The notes beneath the pieces are model-generated. The model was not told the origin of the DNA. It saw only the letters and a list, made by a program, of their open reading frames with translations, and did no database searches. Positions 1 through 5,918 of a DNA stretch of 15,044 nucleotides are shown here, piece by piece. Position numbers and translations under genes: made by a program. Origin of the DNA: an uncultured beta proteobacterium (GTDB lineage: Bacteria; Pseudomonadota; Gammaproteobacteria; Burkholderiales; Burkholderiaceae_C); assembly GCA_903958915.1 (NCBI GenBank), contig CAJBVC010000770.1, forward strand, positions 1-15,044, in the 5' to 3' direction. The first letter of the stretch is position 1, and each line of letters opens with the position of its first letter.

Positions 1-818
1 AACAGCTGCATCACCTCGCGCGCATAGTTTTCGTCGGGTGCCCGCCCTGTCGCCGTGTTTTCCTTCAGGTTGCCTTTGGTGTTGAGGTAATAGCCCATGG
101 CCGCGTTGAGGGTGACGTCTTCCAGCAACTTGCGGTAGTTGCCAAACGCATTGGCCACCAGCATATCCCACCATGCAGCGATAGCAAAACTGCGCCAGTT
201 GAAATTCAAACCGGTGAGCGACACCACAAAAAATTCCGACAATGCCAACGCAGCCCGCTTGCGCACCGCATCTTTGGACGTCATGAGCTGATGCCAGACC
301 ATGTGGTCGCCAGGGTAGCGGGCATCGAAGAAGCGGGTGCTGTCACTCACCACGTCATAGCCGCGCTCGACCAGCCAGGCAAATCCCGTGATGCCAGCCG
401 GCGCGCCGAATTGTGCCGTCAGCCAGCCGGCGTAGCCTTGGCTGCGTACTTCGGCGATTTCTGCGTCGGATGCAGACAATTGCGCCTGCAACAGAAAACG
501 GGCTGCCTGTGCATCGGTGATACCCACCACCACCGGCGGCACGACGACCGGTGGCGTGACGACCGGCGGCGTTACCACGGGTGGAGTCACGACAGGTGGC
601 GTCACAACTGGAGGTGTTACTACCGGCGGAGTGACGACAGGAGGTGTCACGACGGGTGGTGTCACTGGAGGCACCACCGCTGTGGGCGCTTCTCCGCCAC
701 CACCTCCGCCACAGCCTGCCAGCAGGCTGGCCACTGCAGCGATGGTCACGCCACCACTGGTTGCAGACTGCGCTAAGGGTGGAATCACTGCAGCATCGGA
801 ATCAGATTGAGCGAGCAT
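1..818 (-). CDS. DUF1800 family lipoprotein, 5' part (runs off the window)
   Basis: The minus frame is open from an ATG at 818 to the window edge, about 272 residues, so the C-terminal part is missing. Residues 31-36 read SLLAGC, a lipobox with Cys36 as the likely lipidated residue. Next come a Gly run and a linker of about eight VVTPP units, then the DUF1800 core: ITDAQAARFLLQAQLSASD, a long helical region, and near the edge GYYLNTKGN and DENYAREVMQL, which is the family's hallmark (usually NExYARE-L-E/Q-L). DUF1800 proteins are exported, their function is unknown, and they are often encoded beside DUF1501 genes; the neighbour that would show this is outside the window. Oddities: the 22 residues before the hydrophobic stretch have no Lys or Arg, which is unusual for a lipoprotein signal, so the true start may be internal. 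I see no clear ribosome binding site. The family call is firm; the start is uncertain. Confidence 0.88.
   Translation of the reverse strand, partial: MLAQSDSDAAVIPPLAQSATSGGVTIAAVASLLAGCGGGGGGEAPTAVVPPVTPPVVTPPVVTPPVVTPPVVTPPVVTPPVVTPPVVTPPVVVPPVVVGITDAQAARFLLQAQLSASDAEIAEVRSQGYAGWLTAQFGAPAGITGFAWLVERGYDVVSDSTRFFDARYPGDHMVWHQLMTSKDAVRKRAALALSEFFVVSLTGLNFNWRSFAIAAWWDMLVANAFGNYRKLLEDVTLNAAMGYYLNTKGNLKENTATGRAPDENYAREVMQL
531..675 (-). repeat. 15-bp tandem repeat coding (VVTPP)n linker
   Basis: About eight to nine units of 15 bp lie in the DUF1800 gene. On the minus strand they encode VVTPP, with one shortened VTPP at the N-terminal end and one VVVPP at the C-terminal end. Wobble positions differ from unit to unit (ACA/ACG/ACT, CCA/CCT/CCG/CCC), so the protein repeat is better conserved than the DNA. 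This looks like an extended Pro-rich spacer between the lipid anchor and the folded domain. The plus strand is also open here as a TTGGV repeat, which is a by-product of composition. Confidence 0.85.
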
Positions 819-908
819 AAGGCGTACCCGACCAGGATAAAAGGTCCCAGCTTAACGCCTTTGCAGGCCGCTGCGTTGGCTCGAATGCGTAAAGAATTGT
901 GTCAGGCG

Positions 909-1754
909 TCAGCGCCCGTTACGGGCGGCCTGCAAAACGTCGCGGGTGCGGATCGCTTCGAGCCGGGCGGCAGCAGCATAGCCATCGTCCGCGCCGGCGT
1001 ACAGGATGGCGCGGGACGAATTCACAATGATCGGCCCGGTGCTGGTCTCTGCAGTTCCGCGCCAGCCGGCCTTGACGGTCGCCAGCGCATCGCCACCCTG
1101 CGCACCCACGCCGGGTATGAGCAATGGCAATGTCGGGGCGATGGCCCGCACGCGTTCGATTTCGGCAGGATAGGTGGCACCCACCACCAGGCCGAGTTGA
1201 CCGTTGAGGTTCCAGGGACCCTGCGCCAGCGCCGCGATGTGTTCGTACAGCAGTGGCGCACCGTCCACACTGGAGAGGCGCTGGGACTGAAAGTCATCGC
1301 CCCCGGGGTTGGAGGTACGGCACAGCAGAAACGCACCCTTGCCATGGTGCTTGAGGTAGGGCGCGACCGAATCAAAACCCATGAAGGGCGACAGGGTGAC
1401 GGCATCGACACCATAGCGCTCAAACGCTTCGATGGCGTACTGCTCCGCGGTGCTGCCGATGTCGCCACGCTTGGCGTCCAGAATGATGGGCACGTGCGGC
1501 GCTGTGCTGCGTATCAGTGCAATGAGGTGCTCGAGTTGGTCCTCGGCGCGGTGGGCGGCAAAGTAGGCAATTTGCGGCTTGAACGCTACCACCAGGTCGG
1601 CGGTGGCCTCCACAATGTCGGCGCAGAAATTGAAAATCTTGCTGGCGTCACCGCGCAGGCGGCCCGGGAATCGGCTGGGCTCGGGGTCCAGCCCGACACA
1701 CAGCATGGAGCCGTTTTCGCGCTCGGCATTGCGCAGTTGGTCAAGAAACATCAT
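909..1754 (-). CDS. pyrF: Orotidine 5'-phosphate decarboxylase, PyrF type 2
   Basis: Decarboxylates orotidine 5'-phosphate to UMP, the last step of de novo pyrimidine synthesis, in the cytoplasm. The product is 281 aa, matching the longer type-2 PyrF family rather than the shorter E. coli type. Visible motifs are LCVGLDPEPSRFP (18-30), VVAFKPQIAYF (55-65), the catalytic DAKRGDIGST (93-102, Asp93, Lys95 and Asp98 being the D-x-K-x-x-D charge network), TLSPFMGFDS, the phosphate-loop-like LLIPGVGAQGGD, and IIVNSSRAI near the C terminus. I chose the ATG at 1754 because it overlaps the upstream glycosylase stop as ATGA (translational coupling) and yields MMFLDQL. The next codon at 1751 is also ATG, so the start could be one residue later. 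A further in-frame ATG at 1802 would lie inside the upstream gene and adds an unconserved leader. It is the last gene of the five-gene minus-strand run. Confidence 0.97.
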   Translation of the reverse strand: MMFLDQLRNAERENGSMLCVGLDPEPSRFPGRLRGDASKIFNFCADIVEATADLVVAFKPQIAYFAAHRAEDQLEHLIALIRSTAPHVPIILDAKRGDIGSTAEQYAIEAFERYGVDAVTLSPFMGFDSVAPYLKHHGKGAFLLCRTSNPGGDDFQSQRLSSVDGAPLLYEHIAALAQGPWNLNGQLGLVVGATYPAEIERVRAIAPTLPLLIPGVGAQGGDALATVKAGWRGTAETSTGPIIVNSSRAILYAGADDGYAAAARLEAIRTRDVLQAARNGR

Positions 1755-2593
1755 GGCGCTGATTGTAGGGACGCGTCGCGCACCACCTGCACCGCCAGGC
1801 ACAGGTCGGCCCAGGCCTTGGCCTTGTCCGGGCTGGAACGTAGCAGCACCTGGGGATGGTAGGTAAGCACCACCGGCGTGGCGGCGTAATGGTAGACGGT
1901 GCCTCGCTGCTTGCCCAGCGGCAGTGCCGCTTGATCGGGATGCTCAGCCAGCAAGGCTTGCACGGCAAAGCGCCCCATCGCCACGATGACTTTGGGTTGC
2001 ACCAGCGCGATCTCACGGCGCAAGTAGGTGCTGCATGCGGCCCAGTCTGCAGGCTGAGGCAGCTTCCCTATGGGTGGCCGGCATTTGACGATGTTGGTCA
2101 GGTAAGCGCCAGCTGCACCCTCACCGTGTCGGCTGACGCGCACTGCCTTGAGCATGTTGTCCAGCAACACGCCTGCCTGATCGGCAAAGGGACTGCCCAA
2201 GCGGTCTTCGTCCGCGTCTGGCGGGTCGCCCACCACCATCCAGTCAGAGGTGCCATGGTGCACGGGTGCGCACAAGGTGGTTTGTTTGCGCCCGGCGCAC
2301 AACCCGCAGGCCTGACAGCTTGCTGCCGACTGCGCCAGGTGGTCCCAACCCGAATCGTCGCTCTCCAGCGCGGGCGCGGGTGTCTGCAGAGGCAGTGCAG
2401 GTGACGCTGTGGGCGCAAGCACTGCCGAAGTCGCAACAGGCGCAGCTATGCGCTGGAGCGGAACTGCCTCGGGCTTTGTAACGACAGCAGCAGGCGCGAC
2501 CGCTTCTGGCGCAAAGTCGGTGCCTGGCATCCAGACGCGCACGCCCATTTCCTGCAGCATGGCGCGTTGGCGTTCGTCAAGTTCAAGTGCCAT
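1751..2593 (-). CDS. Uracil-DNA glycosylase, family 4-like (Fe-S type)
   Basis: Predicted to excise uracil from DNA. The 280-aa product has an N-terminal helix (about 1-25), a low-complexity Ala/Pro linker (about 30-78) and a C-terminal UDG-superfamily domain (about 80-275). Cys93-x2-Cys96, with Cys99 close by, plus Cys171 (in NIVKCRPP) and Cys187 fit the four-cysteine 4Fe-4S pattern of family 4 enzymes. His246-Pro247 in TYHPQVLLR is the conserved motif II. Oddity: motif I, usually GEAPG followed by ED, reads GDPPDADEDRLGSPF (122-136), so Glu and the second Gly are replaced. Activity is therefore less certain than family membership. The start at 2593 lies 14 nt after the rimI stop, with AGGA upstream. 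Its TGA overlaps the pyrF ATG. The order tsaB-rimI-udg is one I recall from Burkholderiales. Confidence 0.88.
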   Translation of the reverse strand: MALELDERQRAMLQEMGVRVWMPGTDFAPEAVAPAAVVTKPEAVPLQRIAAPVATSAVLAPTASPALPLQTPAPALESDDSGWDHLAQSAASCQACGLCAGRKQTTLCAPVHHGTSDWMVVGDPPDADEDRLGSPFADQAGVLLDNMLKAVRVSRHGEGAAGAYLTNIVKCRPPIGKLPQPADWAACSTYLRREIALVQPKVIVAMGRFAVQALLAEHPDQAALPLGKQRGTVYHYAATPVVLTYHPQVLLRSSPDKAKAWADLCLAVQVVRDASLQSAP

Positions 2594-2607
2594 GGGGGTC
2601 CTGCAAT

Positions 2608-3075
2608 CTACAAACGAAAACTCCTGACCAGCGCATCTTCGCGCAGGTTTCCCCCAGCCGGGTAGTAATCCTTGCGCTGGCCCATGCGTCGAAACCCGTA
2701 CGCCTCATACACCCGCATGGCCCGCTGGTTGCTCACCCGTACCTCTAGCCACACCCATTGCGCGCCCTGGCCCCGGCCCCAAACGGCCAGCGCATCGAGC
2801 ATGGTGCGCGCCAGCCCCTGGCCCTGTTGCTCCGGCACCACGGTGATATTGAGCAGGTGCACTTCATCCACACCTTTCATGGCCACAAAGTAACCCAGCA
2901 CCGTGTCGTTCGCCATCAGGATCTGCGCCTGGTAGCCGGCGTGCAGGGCGTCCAGAAAATTGGTCCGGCTCCAGGGGTGGTCGTAAGCGCGCTGCTCCAC
3001 ATGGAGTACCAAGTCGAGCCGGTCGGCAAACAAAGGTTCGAACCGAATCTCTGCGGAAACATCCAACTGCTCCAT
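2608..3075 (-). CDS. rimI: RimI-type ribosomal-protein-alanine N-acetyltransferase (GNAT)
   Basis: A 155-aa GNAT enzyme expected to transfer an acetyl group from acetyl-CoA to the N-terminal Ala of ribosomal protein S18. The acetyl-CoA loop is visible as VVPEQQGQGLARTML (79-93, the Q/R-x-x-G-x-G/A signature). WLEVRVSNQRAMRVYEAYGF (109-128) contains Glu111, Asn116 and Tyr123 in the positions of the catalytic Glu and Tyr known from RimI. The C-terminal RRMGQRKDYYP is also typical. The ATG at 3075 starts 4 nt after the tsaB TGA and gives the normal family length. The longer open frame upstream of it is only the antisense-free overlap with tsaB. A rimI directly after tsaB is common in proteobacteria, which supports RimI over a generic GNAT. 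Confidence 0.93.
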   Translation of the reverse strand: MEQLDVSAEIRFEPLFADRLDLVLHVEQRAYDHPWSRTNFLDALHAGYQAQILMANDTVLGYFVAMKGVDEVHLLNITVVPEQQGQGLARTMLDALAVWGRGQGAQWVWLEVRVSNQRAMRVYEAYGFRRMGQRKDYYPAGGNLREDALVRSFRL

Positions 3076-3079
3076 GCCA

Positions 3080-3847
3080 TCAGACTCCCGGCACCGGCGC
3101 TGCTTTGGCCGCCACGCGCTCCTGCGTGGTTTGCGCCACCTTGTCACGCACATAGCGCGGCAGCGCCTGCGCGGCGTCCACAGCCTCCCCCCGCTGCAGT
3201 GCAGCGGGCGCCAGCAGCAGCAGGGCGCGCGCAGTGGGCAATGCGGTGATGCAGCCAAAGGGCGTGCCCGCGCCGACCACGCCTTGCAGCGCGGCTGCAC
3301 ATTCATCAAACACATTGCCTGCCACACACCAGTGCCCCAGACCTTGCGCAAGAGGTTCCAATCCGGTCAGATAGTCAGCCAGCGTGTCGGGTGCGATCAG
3401 ACAACGTTCCTGCAGGGTTGACCAACGGCCCGCATCGAGCGCGTAGGTGGCTGCATAGAGCTCGTTCATCCGGGCATCCAGCAGGGCCGTCACTACGCCG
3501 CGCCCGGGCAGGGTGGGCTCGCACAAAAGCGCTTCCTGCGCCACCGCCTGAAGCGAATCCATCGGCAGCACTGGCACGTTGGCGCCAAAGGCCAGACCCT
3601 GCGCCACCGAGCACGCCGTGCGCAGCCCGGTAAACGAACCTGGTCCGGCACCAAAGCAGATGGCATTGAGCGACGCCAGCGGCAATTGGGCTTGTTGCAG
3701 CAGGTCGAGAATGCTGGGAATGAGACCGGTGGAGGCCAGCGCGCCGCCAGTGGCCTCGTGCTGCCAGGTGTGCGAGGCACCGTCGATGGTGCGTGACACC
3801 GCAATCGACATGCGCTCCGTACCGGTGTCAAATGCAAGCAGATTCAT
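3080..3847 (-). CDS. tsaB: tRNA threonylcarbamoyladenosine biosynthesis protein TsaB
   Basis: TsaB is the non-catalytic partner of TsaD and TsaE in the complex that transfers the threonylcarbamoyl group to A37 of ANN-decoding tRNAs (t6A). The 255-aa product has the ASKHA-fold start MNLLAFDTGTERMSIAV (1-17) and the family hallmark FGAGPGSFTGLRTACSVAQGL (about 69-89). LDARMNELYAATY follows, the region that in relatives contacts TsaD. The start at 3847 overlaps the stop of the upstream permease as ATGA, which fixes it. The frame is open further upstream, but only inside the permease gene. A sua5/tsaC gene, which makes the threonylcarbamoyl-AMP substrate for this complex, is at the right end of the window. 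Confidence 0.95.
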   Translation of the reverse strand: MNLLAFDTGTERMSIAVSRTIDGASHTWQHEATGGALASTGLIPSILDLLQQAQLPLASLNAICFGAGPGSFTGLRTACSVAQGLAFGANVPVLPMDSLQAVAQEALLCEPTLPGRGVVTALLDARMNELYAATYALDAGRWSTLQERCLIAPDTLADYLTGLEPLAQGLGHWCVAGNVFDECAAALQGVVGAGTPFGCITALPTARALLLLAPAALQRGEAVDAAQALPRYVRDKVAQTTQERVAAKAAPVPGV

Positions 3848-4899
3848 GGCTTTGCGCCCGCAGGGACTGCGTGGGCAGCTCCCGTTTTGATAGCAATCTG
3901 CTTGACCGCCCGCACGCCAAACACAATGCCCAGGGTGACCAGCGCCAGCCCCGCGAGCAAGTTCCAGGGCAGCGGTTCGCCCAGAAACACGGCTGCTGCT
4001 ATCGCAGACATCCCTGGCACCAGCGCGGTGATCATGGTCGAGCGCACCGGGCCGAAGTACTGAATCATCCGGGTGAAGGTGATGCCCGAAATCACCACCG
4101 ACCCTACGCCCTGGAAGCCCATCTGAAACAGCACATCCTGCCAGGGCGCCGTGAACACGTTGCCTGGTACCCACTGCAGCAGGACCAGCACCGTATAGGC
4201 CGGCACGTACAACACAAAGGTAAAGGCTGTAATGGCAACGGTGGCGCGCACCGCGTCCAGGCCCCAGCGCCGTACCAGCACGCTATAGACCGACCAGACA
4301 AACGACGCCAGCATGAACAGCACATCGCCACGCCAGACGCCGCTGCCGTCAAAAGCATGCAAGAGGCTGCTGCCACCCACCAGCAGGTCGCCACCGACGA
4401 TCAGCGCCAAACCGAGCGCACGCATCGCCGTCATGCGCTCGCCCAGCAAGGCGATCGCCAGCAGTGCGGTCCACAGCGGGAGGCTGCCGGGCATGAGCAC
4501 CGAGGCATGTGCCGCCGGGGCAAACACAAAGCCGTTGTAGGCCAAAGTGGCGTAGAGCAACCCGCCGAACAGACCAGCCTGCAGGGTTTGGGATAGCGGC
4601 AGCGGTGACAGACCGCCCAGTGATCCAAAAGCCCGCGCCTGCGCCACGCCCAGTTCCTCCGAGCGGATGCGGTCGCGCCAGTTCAGCCACAGACCTAAAG
4701 GCAGCAGGAACAGGCCAGCACCGCACAACCGGGCATAAACAATGTCGAAGGGGTTGAGCACACCGCCCCGCGCCGGATCCGCAGATGCGCGGGCAATCAC
4801 GATGAAGGAGGTCCAGATCAGTACCGTTACCACCGCAGCCGTCCAGCCCACCGCCTTAGGCGACAGGCCTGCAACGGATTGGGAACCTTGATTGGGCAT
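3844..4899 (-). CDS. EamA/DMT-superfamily transporter
   Basis: An inner-membrane protein of 351 aa with two tandem EamA-type halves and roughly ten hydrophobic segments, starting with WTAAVVTVLIWTSFIVIARA after a short polar N terminus. The drug/metabolite transporter superfamily exports small metabolites; I cannot infer the substrate. Family features are the ALLAIALLGERMT stretch, ending the first half in the usual xLGER manner, and AAAVFLGEPLPWNLLAGLALVTLGIVFG ending the second. I chose the ATG at 4899 (MPNQGSQ) over one at 4941, whose extra peptide MCRRGCRCVPDNPG is not transporter-like and would run into the divergent promoter region. It heads the five-gene run and is coupled to tsaB by ATGA. 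The last 20 or so residues (IAIKTGAAHAVPAGAKP) appear to be encoded by an interspersed repeat, described separately. Confidence 0.9.
   Translation of the reverse strand: MPNQGSQSVAGLSPKAVGWTAAVVTVLIWTSFIVIARASADPARGGVLNPFDIVYARLCGAGLFLLPLGLWLNWRDRIRSEELGVAQARAFGSLGGLSPLPLSQTLQAGLFGGLLYATLAYNGFVFAPAAHASVLMPGSLPLWTALLAIALLGERMTAMRALGLALIVGGDLLVGGSSLLHAFDGSGVWRGDVLFMLASFVWSVYSVLVRRWGLDAVRATVAITAFTFVLYVPAYTVLVLLQWVPGNVFTAPWQDVLFQMGFQGVGSVVISGITFTRMIQYFGPVRSTMITALVPGMSAIAAAVFLGEPLPWNLLAGLALVTLGIVFGVRAVKQIAIKTGAAHAVPAGAKP
3850..3905 (-). repeat. Probable Comamonadaceae interspersed repeat inside the permease 3' end
   Basis: On the minus strand the end of the permease gene contains GCTATCAAAACGGGAGCTGC followed by CCACGC. 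This fits a short intergenic repeat that I remember as frequent in Comamonadaceae chromosomes (GCTATCAAAA then GAGCTGCC). A second copy-like stretch at 9834-9900 shares the ten bases TTTTGATAGC on the plus strand and sits between genes. Here the repeat is translated as IAIKTGAAHA and supplies the protein's C-terminal tail. The match to a wider family comes from memory, not a search, and the boundaries are approximate. Confidence 0.5.
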
Positions 4900-4903
4900 G
4901 CCC

Positions 4904-4951
4904 GGATTATCGGGGACGCACCTGCATCCGCGGCGGCACACCGGATAATCC
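4904..4951. promoter_or_regulatory. Mirror-image GATAATCC elements between divergent genes
   Basis: GGATTATC (4904-4911) and GATAATCC (4944-4951) form a perfect 8-bp inverted repeat 32 nt apart. Each copy lies directly before a start codon: minus strand GATAATCCGGGCATG for the EamA gene, plus strand GATAATCCTGCCATG for the SemiSWEET gene, 13 of 15 positions alike. GATAAT resembles a sigma-70 -10 box and ends 6 nt before each ATG, as in leaderless promoters. I see no good -35 box for either. It could instead be a shared operator. Confidence 0.5.
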
Positions 4952-4955
4952 TGCC

Positions 4956-5210
4956 ATGCAATTCATTGACCTCATCGGCTTTCTCGCCGCGGTGCTCACC
5001 ACCGCCAGCTTTGTGCCCCAGGCCATCCACACCTTTCGCACGCGCGATGTGAGCGGCATCTCCCTGGTGATGTACAGCGCATTCACGGGCGGCGTGGCGC
5101 TGTGGCTGGTCTACGGGTTGCTGCTTGGGGCCTGGCCGATTGTCATTGCCAATGTCATCACGCTGTCTTTGGCGTCGTCCATCCTGGTGATGAAACTGCG
5201 CTACCGCTGA
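4956..5210 (+). CDS. SemiSWEET-type sugar transporter (PQ-loop/MtN3)
   Basis: An 84-aa membrane protein with three hydrophobic helices (about 4-24, 38-58, 61-79), the size and plan of a bacterial SemiSWEET half-transporter, which works as a homodimer to move sugars across the inner membrane. The PQ motif is Pro21-Gln22 in SFVPQAIHTFRTRDVSGISL. Trp50 and Asn66 stand where the known structures have substrate-pocket Trp and Asn residues. I start at the only nearby ATG (4956); there is no Shine-Dalgarno sequence, but a GATAAT box lies 6 nt before it, so the mRNA may be leaderless. The gene stands alone, divergent from the EamA transporter, with a short T-rich hairpin after it. The sugar transported cannot be told from the sequence. 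Confidence 0.93.
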   Translation: MQFIDLIGFLAAVLTTASFVPQAIHTFRTRDVSGISLVMYSAFTGGVALWLVYGLLLGAWPIVIANVITLSLASSILVMKLRYR

Positions 5211-5234
5211 GGCCCGACCCGGCACGCGCCACAC

Positions 5235-5250
5235 AAGGCGGCCTTTTTTT
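5235..5250 (+). terminator. Weak intrinsic terminator after the SemiSWEET gene
   Basis: AAGG and CCTT can pair around a CGG loop (5235-5245), followed by a run of seven T (5244-5250). The stem is only four base pairs, so the U-tract is the main evidence. The site lies 25 nt after the SemiSWEET stop and before the ECF sigma promoter, where a terminator is expected. Confidence 0.35.
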
Positions 5251-5268
5251 ACTTCTTTTACGCGATCC

Positions 5269-5303
5269 GGGAACTTTTCGGTCGCCCAGAGCCAATAGAC
5301 GGT
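5269..5303 (+). promoter_or_regulatory. Putative ECF-type (autoregulated) promoter
   Basis: GGGAAC at 5269-5274, followed by TTTT, matches the GGAAC -35 element recognised by most ECF sigma factors. About 16-17 nt downstream lies GCCAATAGACGG (5291-5302), where the -10 element should be. The ATG of the sigma gene follows immediately at 5304. If the promoter is real, transcription would start at or very near the start codon, giving a leaderless or nearly leaderless mRNA and a positive feedback loop. The -10 assignment is an inference. Confidence 0.5.
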
Positions 5304-5918
5304 ATGCAGTCCCCCGTTGTGTCCTGGTTTTCCGATCGATCACCTGATGATCGGACGCTGTTCGCACGGATCGCCGCGGGCGACCAGCATGCATTTGACC
5401 AACTGTACCGCCGCGAATCGGGCGCGGTGTACCGCTACGCACTGGCTGTCTGCGGCAATGAAGCCTGGGCCGCAGACGCATTGCAGGAAGCATTCCTGGC
5501 CTTGTGGCGCGGGACACTGGCATTTGATCCAGCCAAAGGCAACGCGGCTGCGTTCCTGTGTGGCGTCGCACGTCACCATGTGCTCGCGCTCGTGCGAGAC
5601 CGACTGCATGGCGCGCAGGTGTGGGAGCCCGAACGGGATGAAGATGGTGCGCTGGACCATGGGTCCGACCCGCAGGCGCTGGCCATGCAGGTGCAATCCA
5701 TGTCGGCCCTGCACGGCGCGTTGCAGTCATTGCCATGGCATCAGCGTGAAGCGGTGGTGCTGGTGGATCTGCAGGAGCGCGACTACGCCCAGGCGTGTGC
5801 CATCGCCGGCGTTGCGCTCAACACCCTGCGCACGCGCTTGCTGCGAGGACGGCGGCAACTGCAAAAGCTGCTCAACCCCACACAGGTCGACCAACTCGAC
5901 CACAGGAAGATCGCATGA
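5304..5918 (+). CDS. ECF sigma-70 family RNA polymerase sigma factor
   Basis: A 204-aa ECF sigma factor. Sigma region 2 spans about residues 15-90, with AFDQLYRRESGAVYRYALAV and DALQEAFLALWR (the core-binding/-10 recognition helices). Sigma region 4 spans about 130-195, with LPWHQREAVVLVDLQERDYA and AGVALNTLRTRLLRGRRQL, the helix-turn-helix that reads the -35 element. No extra C-terminal domain is present. The stop overlaps the next gene's start by ATGA, and that gene encodes a one-TM protein, the usual layout of sigma and anti-sigma. I start at the ATG at 5304 because region 2 begins at normal distance from it; no ribosome binding site is visible. The ECF subgroup and signal are unknown to me. 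Confidence 0.94.
   Translation: MQSPVVSWFSDRSPDDRTLFARIAAGDQHAFDQLYRRESGAVYRYALAVCGNEAWAADALQEAFLALWRGTLAFDPAKGNAAAFLCGVARHHVLALVRDRLHGAQVWEPERDEDGALDHGSDPQALAMQVQSMSALHGALQSLPWHQREAVVLVDLQERDYAQACAIAGVALNTLRTRLLRGRRQLQKLLNPTQVDQLDHRKIA

Noticed and set aside
531..675. Possible CRISPR or other regulatory array
   Set aside because: Units are contiguous 15-bp coding repeats without spacers and without cas genes nearby.
517..810. Plus-strand open frame coding a TTGGV-repeat protein
   Set aside because: It is antisense to the VVTPP linker of the DUF1800 gene, whose frame continues on both sides with family motifs; the repeat keeps both strands open.
914..926. GCCCG-TTA-CGGGC hairpin near the pyrF end as a terminator
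   Set aside because: It lies within the pyrF coding end and no T-run follows on the minus strand.
807..1862. Long 351-aa plus-strand frame
   Set aside because: It lies fully opposite pyrF, which has all catalytic motifs; the plus translation is Gly/Arg/His-rich and matches nothing.
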